Assembly: GCA_023150495.1 (NCBI GenBank)
Contig: JAKLKT010000082.1
Coordinates: 1 to 13,230 of the forward strand
Length of the DNA: 13,230 nucleotides
Source of the DNA: Planctomycetota bacterium
Lineage (GTDB): Bacteria > Planctomycetota > PLA2
Direction: 5' to 3'
Below the pieces are notes generated by a model. It saw only the letters and a program-made list of their open reading frames with translations, was not told where the DNA came from and did no database searches. Within the stretch, counting starts at the first letter, position 1. Every line of letters begins with the position of its first letter. The translations under genes were made by a program, and so were the position numbers. Below, piece by piece: positions 6,734 to 12,232 of the stretch.

Positions 6734-6817
6734 TGCGGACGGCAAGTCCGCACCGTCCCGCCGCAAGTCGCTGCGCCGCAAGACGATACCGGCGCCGGGG
6801 GGCGTACCGGGTACGCC
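6734..6817 (-). repeat. 3'-flank hairpin module, copy B
   Basis: Starts directly after the TAG of the EIIA gene. Read on the minus strand: a 7-bp stem GGCGTAC/GTACGCC with loop CCG (6801-6817); the palindrome CCGGCGCCGG (6789-6798); CTTGCGGCG twice with a 15-bp period (6774-6782 and 6759-6767); and a final perfect 7-bp stem TGCGGAC/GTCCGCA with loop TTGCC (6734-6752). The last two parts match copy A at 3992-4050. Likely a terminator or processed 3' structure without T-tract. Confidence 0.6.
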
Positions 6818-7309
6818 CTACTTCTCGACGGAGATCGCCTCGGAGGCGGCGAGGAAGGTGCGCCGGTCGCGCGCCTTCGCGAGCTTCTCGATGTTTCCCG
6901 CCTCGCGGCCCATCGCCGCGAGGCCGCGCATCAGCGCGAGATGCGCCTGCGTCTCGGCCGGCGGGCAGATCCACATCACGATGATCCGGGCGGGCTCGCT
7001 GTCGTGGGCGCCGAAGTCGATGCCCCGCTCCGACGTCCCGACGCCGATCGTCATCTTCTCGGCGAACTTGCTCTTGATGTGCGGGATCGCGAGGCCGTTG
7101 CCGATGCCCGTGGACGCCACCTTCTCGCGCTCGAGGAAGGCCTCGCGCAGCGCACCCTCCCGCGAGAGGTCCGCGGCGCCGTGGATCACGAGCGCGTTCA
7201 GGAGCTCCCCGAGCGCCTCCTCCTTCGTCGCCGCCTTGAGCGGCTGGACGAGAACGTCCGTCGGGAGCAGGTCCTTGAGCGTCTTCTCCTTCTTCCGCGG
7301 CCCGCTCAT
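6818..7309 (-). CDS. PTS EIIA (PtsN/fructose type) domain protein
   Basis: 163 aa, the length of a stand-alone EIIA. The phosphorylation site is His77 in STGIGNGLAIPHIKSKF (66-82), the defining motif of the fructose/mannitol/PtsN EIIA family. N-terminal LLPTDVLVQPLKAATKEEAL (14-33) and the VMWICPPAETQAHLALM stretch (111-127) also fit. EI, HPr, and EIIB/C genes are absent from the window, so a regulatory (nitrogen-PTS-like) rather than sugar-uptake role is favoured. Enterobacterial PtsN in its unphosphorylated form binds TrkA; trkA and trkH lie 0.7 to 3.5 kb away. No ribosome binding site; TAGAGT ends eight bases before the ATG. The 3' end abuts hairpin module B. Confidence 0.92.
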   Translation of the reverse strand: MSGPRKKEKTLKDLLPTDVLVQPLKAATKEEALGELLNALVIHGAADLSREGALREAFLEREKVASTGIGNGLAIPHIKSKFAEKMTIGVGTSERGIDFGAHDSEPARIIVMWICPPAETQAHLALMRGLAAMGREAGNIEKLAKARDRRTFLAASEAISVEK

Positions 7310-7317
7310 GTCGCGCT

Positions 7318-7360
7318 ACTCTAGCTCAGCGGGGCCGCGCCGGGGAGGAATCGCTATCGT
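7318..7360. promoter_or_regulatory. Divergent promoter region, EIIA / YwaF-like gene
   Basis: In the 58 bp between the two starts, TAGAGT (minus strand, 7318-7323) ends eight bases before the EIIA ATG, and TATCGT (plus strand, 7355-7360) ends seven bases before the GTG of the membrane protein. Both would give leaderless transcripts. GGAGG at 7343-7347 is too far from the GTG (20 bp) to serve as its ribosome binding site. Confidence 0.4.
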
Positions 7361-7367
7361 AGGGCCC

Positions 7368-8072
7368 GTGCAGCGGTTCGGGCCCGCCCACCTGGCCCTC
7401 CTCGCCCTCTCGGCCCTCGGCATGGCCGCCGCCGCGGCGTGCGGGCGGCGCCTGCGCGACCGGCCGGCCGCGTCGCCCTTCACGAGGAGCCTCGCGTACG
7501 TGATCGTCGCGGCGATGGCCGCCGACCCGATCGTGCGCCACATGTACGGCGAGCTCACGCTCGCGCGGGCGCTCCCGCTCCAGCTCTGCGACGCGGCGGC
7601 CGCCGTCTGCGCGCTGGCGCTCTGGACGCGCCGGCTGGTCCTCTTCGAGCTCGCCTACTTCTGGGGCCTCGGGGGCGTCACGCAGGCGATGCTCACGCCG
7701 CCGGGGTCCATCCCCGGCGCCGACGACCCCGACACGTGGCGCTACTTCGTCGTCCACGCGGCGGCCCTCGCGGGCGTCTTCCACCTCCTCGGCATGGGGC
7801 TCCGGCCGCGCCGGGGCTCCTCTCGGCGCGCGACGCTCCTCACGATGGCGTACGCCGCGGCGGTCGGCGCGATCGACTGGGCGCTCGGCGCGAACTACAT
7901 GTGGCTCTGCCGGAAGCCCGAGGGTTCGATCCTCGACCTCTTCGGGCCATGGCCGTGGTACATCCTCGGCGGCACCGCGGTGGGCGCGGCCCTCTTCTAC
8001 TCGCTCGAGCTGCTCTCCCGGGTGGGAGGGGGCGCGGGGGAGGGCGGGGGCGCCGCCCCCGGAGCCCCCTGA
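7368..8072 (+). CDS. YwaF/TIGR02206-family integral membrane protein
   Basis: 234 aa from GTG at 7368-7370, with six or seven hydrophobic helices spread across residues 8-215. Family hallmarks: LPLQLCDAAAAVCALAL (69-85), LAYFWGLGGVTQAMLTPPG (95-113) and NYMWLCRKPEGSILDLFGPWPWYIL (176-200), matching the NYxxL..KP..gSllD..GpwPwYi pattern of TIGR02206 (B. subtilis YwaF). Function of the family is not established. The start is chosen because the translation upstream loses family character and a -10-like TATCGT lies seven bases before. The last residues (about 219-234, Gly/Ala/Pro) are low complexity, encoded by a GC-rich repeat element that supplies the TGA stop. It overlaps the 3' end of trkH on the other strand by 76 bp. 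Confidence 0.88.
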   Translation: MQRFGPAHLALLALSALGMAAAAACGRRLRDRPAASPFTRSLAYVIVAAMAADPIVRHMYGELTLARALPLQLCDAAAAVCALALWTRRLVLFELAYFWGLGGVTQAMLTPPGSIPGADDPDTWRYFVVHAAALAGVFHLLGMGLRPRRGSSRRATLLTMAYAAAVGAIDWALGANYMWLCRKPEGSILDLFGPWPWYILGGTAVGAALFYSLELLSRVGGGAGEGGGAAPGAP

Positions 8073-9331
8073 GATCGCGTCGCACGGCGGCCGAAGAGCG
8101 CGCGCAGCGCGTCGGGATGGAAGAGGACGAGCACGGTCATCACCTCGAGCCGCCCCACCCACATCTCCGCCGTGAAGATGAGCTTCGTCAGCGGCGACAG
8201 GTGGGCGAACGTCTCCATCGGCCCGACGCGTCCGAAGCCCGGGCCGATGTTGCCGAGCGTCGCGATCGAGCCGGTGATGCCGATCGTCAGGTCGTTCTCG
8301 ATCACGGCGACGAGCACCGCGCCGACGGCGAACGTCGCGAAGTAGGCGATGAGGAAGCCGACGATGCCGCGGAGCGTCTCCGACGGCAGCGCGCGGCCGC
8401 CGAGGCGCACGACGCGCACCGCCCGCGGGTGGAGCGCGAAGAGGATCTCGCGGCCGAGGAACTTCGCGAGGACGACGATGCGGACGACCTTCGGGCCGCC
8501 TGCCGCCGAGCCCGCGCAGCCGCCGATGAACATGAGCGCGCCGAGCAGCATGAGCGGCGCCGCGTTCCAGAGCGCGAAGTCGTCGCTCGCGAATCCGGTC
8601 GCGGTCAGCAGCGTAAGCGTCTGGAAGAAGGCGTGCCGGAGCGACGCCTCGGCACCGAGCGCCTGCGGCACCGCGATGAGCGCCGCGACGGAGACGCCCG
8701 CGAGCAGCACGATCCAGAGATAGGCGCGGAACTCCGTGTCCCGCGCGAGGAGGACGGGCCGCCGGAGCGCGCGGTACTGGAGCGCGAACGACGTCCCCGC
8801 GAGGAACATGAAGGCGCTCACGATCCACTGCGCTTCGGGCCCGTAGCCGGCGAGCGACTCCGGGTGCGTGCTGAAACCGCCCGCCGCGAGCGTCGCGAAG
8901 GAGTGGCACACGGCGTCGAAGTAGCTCATCCCGCCGGGGCCCGCGAGCAGGGCGGTCTCTGCGGCGGTCAGCGCGACGTAGACCGCCCACAGCGCCGCGG
9001 CGGTATGGCGGATCCGTGGCGTCAGCGCCTCGTCCTCGGGCCCGGGCGCCTCGGCGAAAAACATCTGGCGCCCGGCGACGGCCAGCGCCGGAAGCACGGC
9101 GACGAAGACCGCGATGATCCCCATCCCGCCGAGCCAGCTCGAGAAGGCGCGCCAGAACATGAGGCCGCGGCTCACGAGGTGGAAGTCCTCGACGAGGAAG
9201 ATCGTCGAGCCCGTCGTGGTCCACCCCGACATCGACTCGAAGAGGGCATCCACGGGGCCGAACGACTGCTGCACGAAGGGCACCGCGCCGATCGCCGCCG
9301 CGGCGAGCCAGCAGAGCGCGACGACGGCCAT
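7997..9331 (-). CDS. trkH: TrkH/KtrB-type K+ transporter subunit, N-terminally incomplete
   Basis: 444 aa from ATG at 9329-9331. All four selectivity-filter loops of the SKT (TrkH/KtrB) family are intact: WTTTGSTI (37-44), FATLAAGGFSTH (145-156), LTATGFASDD (242-251) and IATLGNIGPGFG (356-367). GGMGIIAVFVAVLPALAVAG (68-87), GGCAGSAAGGPKVVRI (270-285) and GRLEVMTVLVLF (393-404) also match TrkH. It forms the membrane pore gated by TrkA. The ORF begins at the helix that opens the conserved core (MAVVALCWLAAAAIGAVPF); the D0 helices of TrkH are missing, one being found out of frame at 9336-9446. The core alone resembles KtrB in extent, so residual function is possible. The C-terminal tail (417-444) is a low-complexity read-through into a GC-rich repeat and overlaps the convergent gene. 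Confidence 0.88.
   Translation of the reverse strand: MAVVALCWLAAAAIGAVPFVQQSFGPVDALFESMSGWTTTGSTIFLVEDFHLVSRGLMFWRAFSSWLGGMGIIAVFVAVLPALAVAGRQMFFAEAPGPEDEALTPRIRHTAAALWAVYVALTAAETALLAGPGGMSYFDAVCHSFATLAAGGFSTHPESLAGYGPEAQWIVSAFMFLAGTSFALQYRALRRPVLLARDTEFRAYLWIVLLAGVSVAALIAVPQALGAEASLRHAFFQTLTLLTATGFASDDFALWNAAPLMLLGALMFIGGCAGSAAGGPKVVRIVVLAKFLGREILFALHPRAVRVVRLGGRALPSETLRGIVGFLIAYFATFAVGAVLVAVIENDLTIGITGSIATLGNIGPGFGRVGPMETFAHLSPLTKLIFTAEMWVGRLEVMTVLVLFHPDALRALFGRRATRSQGAPGAAPPPSPAPPPTRESSSSE
8056..8076 (+). repeat. 3'-end GC element, copy 2
   Basis: CCCCCGGAGCCCCC, then TGA, then GATC. The TGA is the stop codon of the plus-strand YwaF-like gene. Because the base after GATC is G rather than A, no TGA forms on the minus strand, and trkH reads straight through to 7997. 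Confidence 0.6.
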
Positions 9332-9335
9332 CGCC

Positions 9336-9446
9336 TCAGGGGTCGGAGCGCTCGTGGAGAAGGTCGACGAGGCCGGGGACGAGGAGGACCGCGGAGAACG
9401 GCTTAAGGAGGAGCCCGAGGACCGCGAGGACCGTCCCGATCCGCAC
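9336..9446 (-). pseudogene. Detached TrkH N-terminal segment (36 codons)
   Basis: GTG at 9444-9446 begins 7 bp after the trkA stop, with GAGG five to six bases upstream, and encodes VRIGTVLAVLGLLLKPFSAV followed by LLVPGLVDLLHERSDP and TGA. This is the first helix of the TrkH D0 domain (compare the GLL...FS...IPGLV pattern of E. coli TrkH). The stop at 9336-9338 is five bases before the reading of the TrkH core, which is in the +1 frame. About 30 residues that carry the second D0 helix in other TrkH proteins are absent. A deletion that also shifted the frame is the simplest explanation. Confidence 0.7.
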
Positions 9447-9453
9447 CGCGCCC

Positions 9454-10806
9454 TCAGTGCAGCAGCGCCCTGAGCACGTCGGCGACGCGCTCGACGCGGC
9501 AGATCACGAGGCAGTGGTCCTCGGGCGCGAGCAGCGTGGCGCCGCCGGGGACGATCACCTCGTTCTTCCGGAGGATCGTGGCGACGAGGACGTCCGGCGG
9601 GAGCTTCACCTCCTTGAGCGCGATCGGGGGGAACTTCTTCGGCAGCGTGATCTCGAGGACCTCCCCCGCCCCCTGGCCGATCGTCGCGAGGAGATCGGCC
9701 TCGCGGTGGCGGATCAGGTGGAGGACCGCGTCGTTGGCCTCGGCGCGCGCGGAGAGCGGGACGTCGATCCCGACGCGCTCGAAGAGGCGGCGGTTGGCGG
9801 CGGAGGAGACGCGCGTGATCACCTTCGGCACGCCGAGCTGGCGGCCGAGGAGGCTCGCGAGCAGGTTCTTCTCGTCGCTGTCGGTGACGGCGACGAGCGT
9901 GCCGGCGTGGCGCACGCCCTCGTCCTCGAGCAGGTCGAGGTCGCAGCCGTCGCCGTGGAGCACGAGCGTGCGGGCGAGCACCTGGGCCGCCTCCGCGCAC
10001 CGCTCCGTGGACTTCTCGATGAGCTTGAGCCGCGCCCTCGGGTTCGCCTCGAGAGAGCGCGCGAGCCGGAGGCCGACCGTCCCGCCCCCGATGATGACGA
10101 CGTAGCGCGTCTCCTCCTCGCGGTGGCCGGCGAAGAACCCCGAGAGCTGCTGGATCGCTTCGGAGCGGCCCATGAAGATCACGCGGTCGCCGGCGAGCAG
10201 CACGCTCTGGCCGCGCGGCACGAACCACTCGTCGCCGCGGCGGACGCCGGCCATCAGGACGCCCGGCGGGAGGTTCCCGATCGAGGCGAGCGGCCGGCCC
10301 ACGAGCGGCCCGTCCGGGCGGAGCCGGTACTCGAGGAGCGCGACGCGCCCCTGCGCGAACCGGCCGGCGTCGACGGCGCCCGGCACGGTCAGGATCCTCT
10401 CGATCTTCTCCGCGAGCATGCGGGCGGGCCAGATCAGGTGGTCGATCCCGAGGGCGGGGGCGCCCCCGGTCCCGGCACCGTCGCTCGCCCCGAAGGTGCG
10501 CGCGTACTCCTCCTTCGCGACGAAGCAGACCGTCTTCGCGGCGCCGAGCTGCCGCGCCGTGAGGCAGGCGAGGAGGTTCATCTCGTCGCTCCGCGAGCAG
10601 GCGACGAGGTAGTCTGCCCTGTCCACGTGGGCGCGCCGCTGCGCGTCGGCGTCGTTGCCCTCGCCCGCGACGACCTCGATGTCGAGCTTCTCCAGCTCGT
10701 CGCGCCCCTCCTGTCCCGCGTGGAGGACGGTGACGTCGTCCTGCTTGCTCAGCTCCGCGGCCAGGTGGCGGGCGGTGGTGCCGCTCGAGTAGAGGACGAT
10801 GCGCAC
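9454..10806 (-). CDS. trkA: TrkA, K+ transport regulator (two RCK units)
   Basis: 450 aa, full length, GTG start at 10804-10806. Two RCK_N/RCK_C units: N1 1-140, C1 about 145-225, N2 232-350, C2 about 365-450. In N2 the nucleotide motif is VVIIGGGTVGLRLA (236-249), followed by KLIEKSTERC and HGDGCDLDLL (284-293) and VAVTDSDEKNLLASLLGRQL (305-324). It binds NAD/NADH and ATP/ADP and gates TrkH at the cytoplasmic face. N1 lacks the expected Gly-rich loop (VLYSSGTTARHL at 4-15 instead of GAGxVG) and carries a Gly/Ala-rich insertion (106-120). The next gene in the operon is trkH, 7 bp away. No ribosome binding site; TAGCAT preceded by TGA ends nine bases before the GTG. Confidence 0.95.
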   Translation of the reverse strand: MRIVLYSSGTTARHLAAELSKQDDVTVLHAGQEGRDELEKLDIEVVAGEGNDADAQRRAHVDRADYLVACSRSDEMNLLACLTARQLGAAKTVCFVAKEEYARTFGASDGAGTGGAPALGIDHLIWPARMLAEKIERILTVPGAVDAGRFAQGRVALLEYRLRPDGPLVGRPLASIGNLPPGVLMAGVRRGDEWFVPRGQSVLLAGDRVIFMGRSEAIQQLSGFFAGHREEETRYVVIIGGGTVGLRLARSLEANPRARLKLIEKSTERCAEAAQVLARTLVLHGDGCDLDLLEDEGVRHAGTLVAVTDSDEKNLLASLLGRQLGVPKVITRVSSAANRRLFERVGIDVPLSARAEANDAVLHLIRHREADLLATIGQGAGEVLEITLPKKFPPIALKEVKLPPDVLVATILRKNEVIVPGGATLLAPEDHCLVICRVERVADVLRALLH

Positions 10807-10815
10807 GGGAGCGGG

Positions 10816-10821
10816 ATGCTA
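10816..10821 (-). promoter_or_regulatory. Candidate extended -10 of the trkA-trkH operon
   Basis: TAGCAT (4 of 6 matches), preceded by TGA as in extended -10 promoters, ends nine bases before the GTG of trkA. It would produce a nearly leaderless mRNA. Confidence 0.45.
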
Positions 10822-10850
10822 TCAACCGGTGCCGGACGGGGCCAATCCCG

Positions 10851-10871
10851 CCCCCGGAGCCCCCTGCGATC
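10851..10871 (+). repeat. 3'-end GC element, copy 3
   Basis: CCCCCGGAGCCCCC, then TGC, then GATC. The TC of GATC followed by A gives, on the minus strand, the TGA stop of the helical-repeat gene (10870-10872), exactly as in copy 1 at the SRPBCC stop. Confidence 0.6.
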
Positions 10872-11862
10872 ACGGTCCGAGCTTCTTCAGCGCCTCCTCG
10901 GCGGCCTCGCGGCGCCGCGGGTCGGGCGCGAGGTCGCGCGCGCGCTCGAACGCCCCCCGCGCCCCCTCCTTGTCCCCGCAAGAGAGCATGAGCCGCCCCA
11001 GCTCGCGCTCGAGGTCGCTCCGGACGTCGGGCAGGTCGAGGCCGGATCTGTCCCGGAGCTTCCTCACCTCGGCCAGCGGCCCGAAGGGCTTCCGCCCGGC
11101 GGCCTCCTGCTCCCTCGCGTTGCGCTGCTCGACGAGGAGCAGCCCCCACTTCGCCTGCGCCTCGAGGAGGACGAATGCGCCGTAGTCCTTGCCGTCCCCG
11201 GTCTCCTTCGAGAGCCCCTCGTGCGTGGGCCCGAAGAAGTAGGTGAAGTTGATCGGCTGGTGCGGGATGACGAGCTCGGTGCCGTCCCGCAGCGTGCGGA
11301 AGCGGAGCATGAGCGGCCCGTCGATCTCGGCGATCCGGTCGTGCGCCACGCGCAGCTCGCCCGTGGCCTTGACGAACGCGGAGCCGTGCGCCCGTCCGCG
11401 GATGCGCGCCTGCGCGAGGATGCAGTCGCTCTGGAAGCGGGACTTCGGGAACTCCTCGACGAATCGCTGGAGCCGCGCGGCCGCGTCCTCCTCGCGCGCG
11501 GCCTCGGCGAGGAGCGCCCGCGTCGCCGCCGCGTACTCGCGGATCCAGGGCTCGGAGCCGTCCTTCACGAGGCGGTCGAGCGTCTTCCGGTCCGCGTCGT
11601 CGAAGATCCCCGCGGCGACGTCGCGGCGGGCCTCGAGGAGCTCCTGCTCCTCCTCGCGCTCCTCGTTCTCCCGGACCATGTCGATCACGCGCGCCATGCG
11701 GACGGTCTTCTCGGAGCCGTCCGCGAGGCGCACGCGCACCTCGGAGGGCGACTCCTCGAGGACCTCGCGCACGAGGTCGACGTGGATGTCGCCCTTCTCG
11801 TCGATCCAGCGGACGAAGGGGCCGTTCGGGATGGAGAGAAGGAGGAGGCAAAGCAGCCGCAC
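10870..11862 (-). CDS. Putative exported helical-repeat (TPR-like) protein
   Basis: 330 aa from GTG at 11860-11862. Residues 1-16 (start, then RLLCLLLLSIPNGPF) look like a short signal segment, without a clear cleavage site. Residues 17-65 form a small beta-rich domain (VRWIDEKGDIHVDLVREVL, EVRVRLADGSEKTVRMARV). A charged helix follows (66-80, EREEEQELLEAR), then TPR-like helix pairs (about 104-155 with FVEEFPKSRFQSDCILAQAR; and 283-328 with LGRLMLSCGDKEGARGAFER, RARDLAPDP). The middle (200-212, PHQPINFTYFFGP) is unfamiliar. I do not recognise a named family; a cell-envelope scaffold is a guess. The start replaces a longer in-frame reading to 11904 that would overlap queF. TATACT ends eight bases before the GTG, with no ribosome binding site. 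Confidence 0.72.
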   Translation of the reverse strand: MRLLCLLLLSIPNGPFVRWIDEKGDIHVDLVREVLEESPSEVRVRLADGSEKTVRMARVIDMVRENEEREEEQELLEARRDVAAGIFDDADRKTLDRLVKDGSEPWIREYAAATRALLAEAAREEDAAARLQRFVEEFPKSRFQSDCILAQARIRGRAHGSAFVKATGELRVAHDRIAEIDGPLMLRFRTLRDGTELVIPHQPINFTYFFGPTHEGLSKETGDGKDYGAFVLLEAQAKWGLLLVEQRNAREQEAAGRKPFGPLAEVRKLRDRSGLDLPDVRSDLERELGRLMLSCGDKEGARGAFERARDLAPDPRRREAAEEALKKLGP

Positions 11863-11869
11863 GAAGGGG

Positions 11870-11876
11870 TAGTATA
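11870..11876. promoter_or_regulatory. Bidirectional -10 shared by queF and the helical-repeat gene
   Basis: The heptamer TAGTATA reads TAGTAT on the plus strand (11870-11875, nine bases before the queF GTG) and TATACT on the minus strand (11871-11876, eight bases before the other GTG). Only 22 bp separate the two start codons. One AT-rich island in very GC-rich DNA therefore probably serves both leaderless transcripts. Confidence 0.55.
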
Positions 11877-11884
11877 GGCGCCCC

Positions 11885-12214
11885 GTGCTGGAGACGTTCG
11901 ACAACCCCCGCCCGGAGCGCGACTACGAGATCGTGATCCGGTGCCCGGAGTTCACGTCGGTGTGCCCGAAGACGGGGCTGCCGGACTTCGGGACGATCAC
12001 GATCCGGTATGTCCCGGACCGGGCCTGCGTGGAGCTGAAGTCCTTGAAGCTCTACCTGATCGAGTACCGGAACCGGGGCATCTTCTACGAGGCGGCGGTG
12101 AACGCGATCCTCGACGATCTCGCGAAGGCCTGCCGCCCGCGCCGCATGGAGGTGGAGGGCGCCTTCACCGCCCGCGGCGGCATCACCACGACCGTCGTCG
12201 CTCGGACGCCCTAG
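11885..12214 (+). CDS. queF: QueF, NADPH-dependent 7-cyano-7-deazaguanine reductase (short type)
   Basis: 109 aa. It reduces preQ0 to preQ1 in queuosine synthesis. The active-site Cys27 lies in PEFTSVCPKTGLPDFGTI (21-38), with Asp34 as the general acid; the QueF motif is ELKSLKLYL (50-58). YRNRGIFYEAAVNAILDDL (61-79) and FTARGGITTTV (94-104) complete the T-fold. The B. subtilis FHE is FYE here, a substitution I recall in other short QueF proteins. Starts with GTG at 11885-11887; the translation matches the family from residue 4 on. It is followed 18 bp later by the binding-protein gene, so the two may be co-transcribed without obvious functional link. No preQ1 riboswitch can fit in the 22-bp leader. 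Confidence 0.96.
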   Translation: MLETFDNPRPERDYEIVIRCPEFTSVCPKTGLPDFGTITIRYVPDRACVELKSLKLYLIEYRNRGIFYEAAVNAILDDLAKACRPRRMEVEGAFTARGGITTTVVARTP

Positions 12215-12232
12215 TCCGCGCAGGAGTCACGT

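Noticed and set aside
9329..9340. Programmed +1 frameshift at CCC-TGA in trkH
   Set aside because: The site is shift-prone in principle, but slippage would yield a TrkH lacking D0 helix 2; no stimulatory element is evident. A deletion explains both anomalies.
7997..11851. One 1284-codon minus-strand reading frame
   Set aside because: Only its last part (7997-9331) is a real protein (TrkH). The rest is Arg/Pro/Gly-rich shadow sequence antiparallel in frame to trkA and the helical-repeat gene, kept open by the high GC content.
9457..11877. 806-codon plus-strand ORF (and others such as 7439-9406, 5315-6781 and 2190-4079)
   Set aside because: All are Arg/Glu/Asp/Ala-rich antisense or off-frame shadows of recognised genes, with no domain pattern of their own.
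11863..11884. preQ1 riboswitch upstream of queF
   Set aside because: Only 22 bp separate queF from the divergent gene and the likely transcript is leaderless, so there is no room for the aptamer.
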